Shown: positions 62,159 through 64,000 of the stretch, one piece after another
Layout of the letters: each line of letters starts with the position of its first letter
Position numbering within the stretch: position 1 is the first letter of the stretch
Source: Nematostella vectensis
Taxonomy: Eukaryota; Cnidaria; Anthozoa; Actiniaria; Edwardsiidae
Reading direction: 5' to 3'
Assembly: GCF_932526225.1 (NCBI RefSeq)
Contig: NC_064040.1
Span: 64,001-128,000, forward strand
DNA length: 64,000 nt
Translations under genes and position numbers: made by a program
The notes under the pieces: generated by a model
The model's input: only the letters and a program-made list of their open reading frames with translations
What the model was told of the DNA's origin: nothing
Database searches by the model: none

Positions 62159-64000
62159 TTGTATGAAGAGAGTGCCCCTCTCTTCCCCCTGCTATTGTTG
62201 AAATTATGCTCAATAAACTTTTAACTCTTCCCTCTCCACCAGTTAAGCATTCTATGTATGCTTCCCTGTACAAAATGCACCCCTTCAAATAGAACATTAA
62301 AGTTCACATACTTGTTTACTTCCTCAAACTCTTTGCTTTGTGTTTTTTGTTAACTTCCTAGGAACAAATTGAATACATATAATCAATAAATCTAGCAAGC
62401 TTATTTTGCAAACTCACTTTTTTTTATTATTTTTGCGCAAAACCTATCAGGATTGAGGGGGTCCAGCACAAAGAAAAAAAAACGAATTAAAAAAAAAGCC
62501 CATTGTCCTGGGATCGAACCCGGTCTGAAGAACAAAACGGAAACCATACATACGGATTATCCAATCGGTATGGCAGCACAAGGCTTTTACGGAAGGCTGT
62601 AAAGAACCCGAAGGCCCCAAGCACCGATATTTCCGAGCGAATATGCTGTACAACACTCTTGCAAGGTTATCCCAACCCGCGCATTAATGGGGAGGACAAT
62701 AACCAGGATCCCAGGTCTGTAATACGGTTACGCCACGCACAGCTCGCCGAGATTGTGGATGACAAAACATAGAGGTCTATTTGGGCGTCTTGGGTCCCTT
62801 GGGGACACGCCATGCGCACGGGCGCATCTCTTTTATTGTGTACATGACATCAAATTAGCGAAGAAAAAAGACGCTGTTTTGGTATCATGTGAAAATCATA
62901 AAATAAATAGAAATAAAGACGTAAGGGGGGAGAATATTGACATCTTCATATTAGAATATTGACAAAATCCGCAATTTTGTCTACGCTGACTAAGTAAAGC
63001 TGTATTTTACTTTAAAGGGGCAGCAGCATAGTACTGCGCATGTCTGGAGTCAGTGTTTATTGTAGGCTTTTAAGTGTCTACAAACAGTTGAACTTTTTAA
63101 AAGCTGTGAATACCTTATTAAATAATATGCAATATTATATTGAAAACTATGTTAATGGACAGTTTGTGGTCATTTTGTTTGTTTTGTTTAAAGTCTCCCA
63201 CATGTACCAAAAGCTCATAAGTCAGTATTAGAATTTCACTGAAGTTCATTGTGTCAGGGCTCTAGAGCTATTGCAAATCTCTTAACCATGACACTCCCCT
63301 TTTAAAGGAAAGTAAAAAAAATCAAAATTGTTGGTGGGGGTCTCTGTTGTGTTTGTTTTCTTTTTAGTTTTGTTCTATTATTATTATTATTATTTTCTTT
63401 TATAGAGGGGGAGGGGAATTCAGCTAAAAATAGCCAAGGGTCAATTCAAGCAACTAGTACAAAAGATGTTTTTTTGCAGTCCTTTATTCAATATATTCAA
63501 GGTTATCATGCAATTCTGGTGTTTGACTGCATATATATATTTTTTTTCTTTCTTTTCATTACAAGTGCTATATGTGTAAGTGGTGACCATAGCTATGATT
63601 ACTATTATTTAGAATAATTTTTTACCTACTAAAAGAAAACAACTTGACTGCAAAACACTTACTGTAGGGCACTCGATATTAGGCATTACTTTCATGTGGA
63701 TGTAAGGTTGAAATGTCAAAACCTTCATTAACCCGTGAACTACGCTTTAGCGTATTACACTTTGTGGTGATCTGATTCTATTGTTTTTTTTTGTGTTTTA
63801 CTAACTATTACCGTTTAACTATCACACTTTGTTTCACGGGTTAATGAAAACCACTCTAATTACTTACAGTAGTTTTTTTTTAATATTATCATTTACTTGT
63901 ATAATTTAGATGAGCAATACATATTTCTTTACGGCTTTGTAGAGCTCATCTCGTTCCTCAAAAATAACAAACGAAATGAAGTTTGTTCTTATTTTGGTGC
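62159..64000 (+). repeat. Array unit U32 (3' truncated by window edge)
   Basis: The visible part is 1,842 bp with the B box at 62510-62520. It follows U31 closely, with GGATTGAGGGGG near 62452 and TTGTTTTTTTTTGTG near 63781 as differences. The window ends inside the AT-rich tail, so the array continues. Confidence 0.95.

Larger units (their letters stand above)
1..64000 (+). repeat. Tandem array of about 2.0-kb units filling the window
   Basis: The same 2.0-kb sequence recurs 32 times in one orientation with no intervening DNA. The phase used here starts each unit at the TTG of the string TTGTATGAAGAGAGTG; this phase is arbitrary. Complete units measure 1,965-2,021 bp, and the mean spacing of one internal anchor over 31 intervals is close to 2,006 bp. 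Differences between units are scattered substitutions plus length changes in homopolymer, TTA and AT tracts. Neither edge of the array is visible. No gene with protein-coding character lies anywhere in it. The unit is long for a simple satellite and resembles a composite satellite, or a multicopy small-RNA gene repeat with its spacer. Confidence 0.98.

Noticed and set aside
1-64000. CRISPR array
   Set aside because: The repeat unit is 2 kb without short repeats and unique spacers, and no cas genes are present.

Overview
The window is one uninterrupted tandem array. A single unit of about 2.0 kb is repeated head to tail in the same orientation from the first base to the last: 30 complete copies (U2-U31) and two truncated by the window edges (U1, U32). 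Complete units are 1,965-2,021 bp long, mostly 1,997-2,014 bp. No unique flanking sequence is present, so the array is longer than the window.

No protein-coding gene is supported. The longest open frame in 64 kb is about 120 codons. The short frames recur at the same phase in every unit, are low-complexity or span repeat features, and match no family I recognise. This rules out an ordinary bacterial, archaeal or phage region and points to a eukaryotic nuclear satellite-like array. The AT-rich background, the transposon-like pieces and a tRNA-type B box suggest an animal, but I cannot name the species or clade.

Anatomy of a unit, with U2 (1985-3986) as reference: (1) an AT-rich leader with pyrimidine runs, 1985-2312; (2) a GC- and CpG-rich segment, about 2313-2657. 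On the minus strand this carries an A-box match, a perfect B box and a T-run, the signals of an RNA polymerase III gene. On the plus strand it ends in two short hairpins; (3) an AT-rich spacer to 2834; (4) a 294-bp segment, 2835-3128, bounded by TTAA and AAGGGG-type inverted ends like a T2/piggyBac-type MITE; (5) an AT-rich stretch with (TTA)n and (AT)n microsatellites, 3129-3546; (6) a 125-bp element with perfect 16-bp inverted ends, 3547-3671; (7) an AT-rich tail, 3672-3986.

Array history is readable. The block from mid-U1 to mid-U6 recurs from mid-U8 to mid-U13 at an offset of about 14,037 bp (seven units). Both junctions fall in the same GC-rich part of the unit. A nearly exact 2,010-bp duplication links U14/U15 with U15/U16. 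Other diagnostic variants are shared by neighbours (U28/U29, U30-U32) or by units one to three apart (U18/U21, U24/U26, U25/U27). This is the pattern expected from unequal exchange and gene conversion.

The best candidate for something undescribed is the minus-strand polymerase III-like locus inside every unit. If transcribed, the array would be a multicopy cluster of an unidentified small structured RNA. Otherwise the signals are fossils of a tRNA-derived or other repeat captured in a satellite. Sequence alone does not decide between these.
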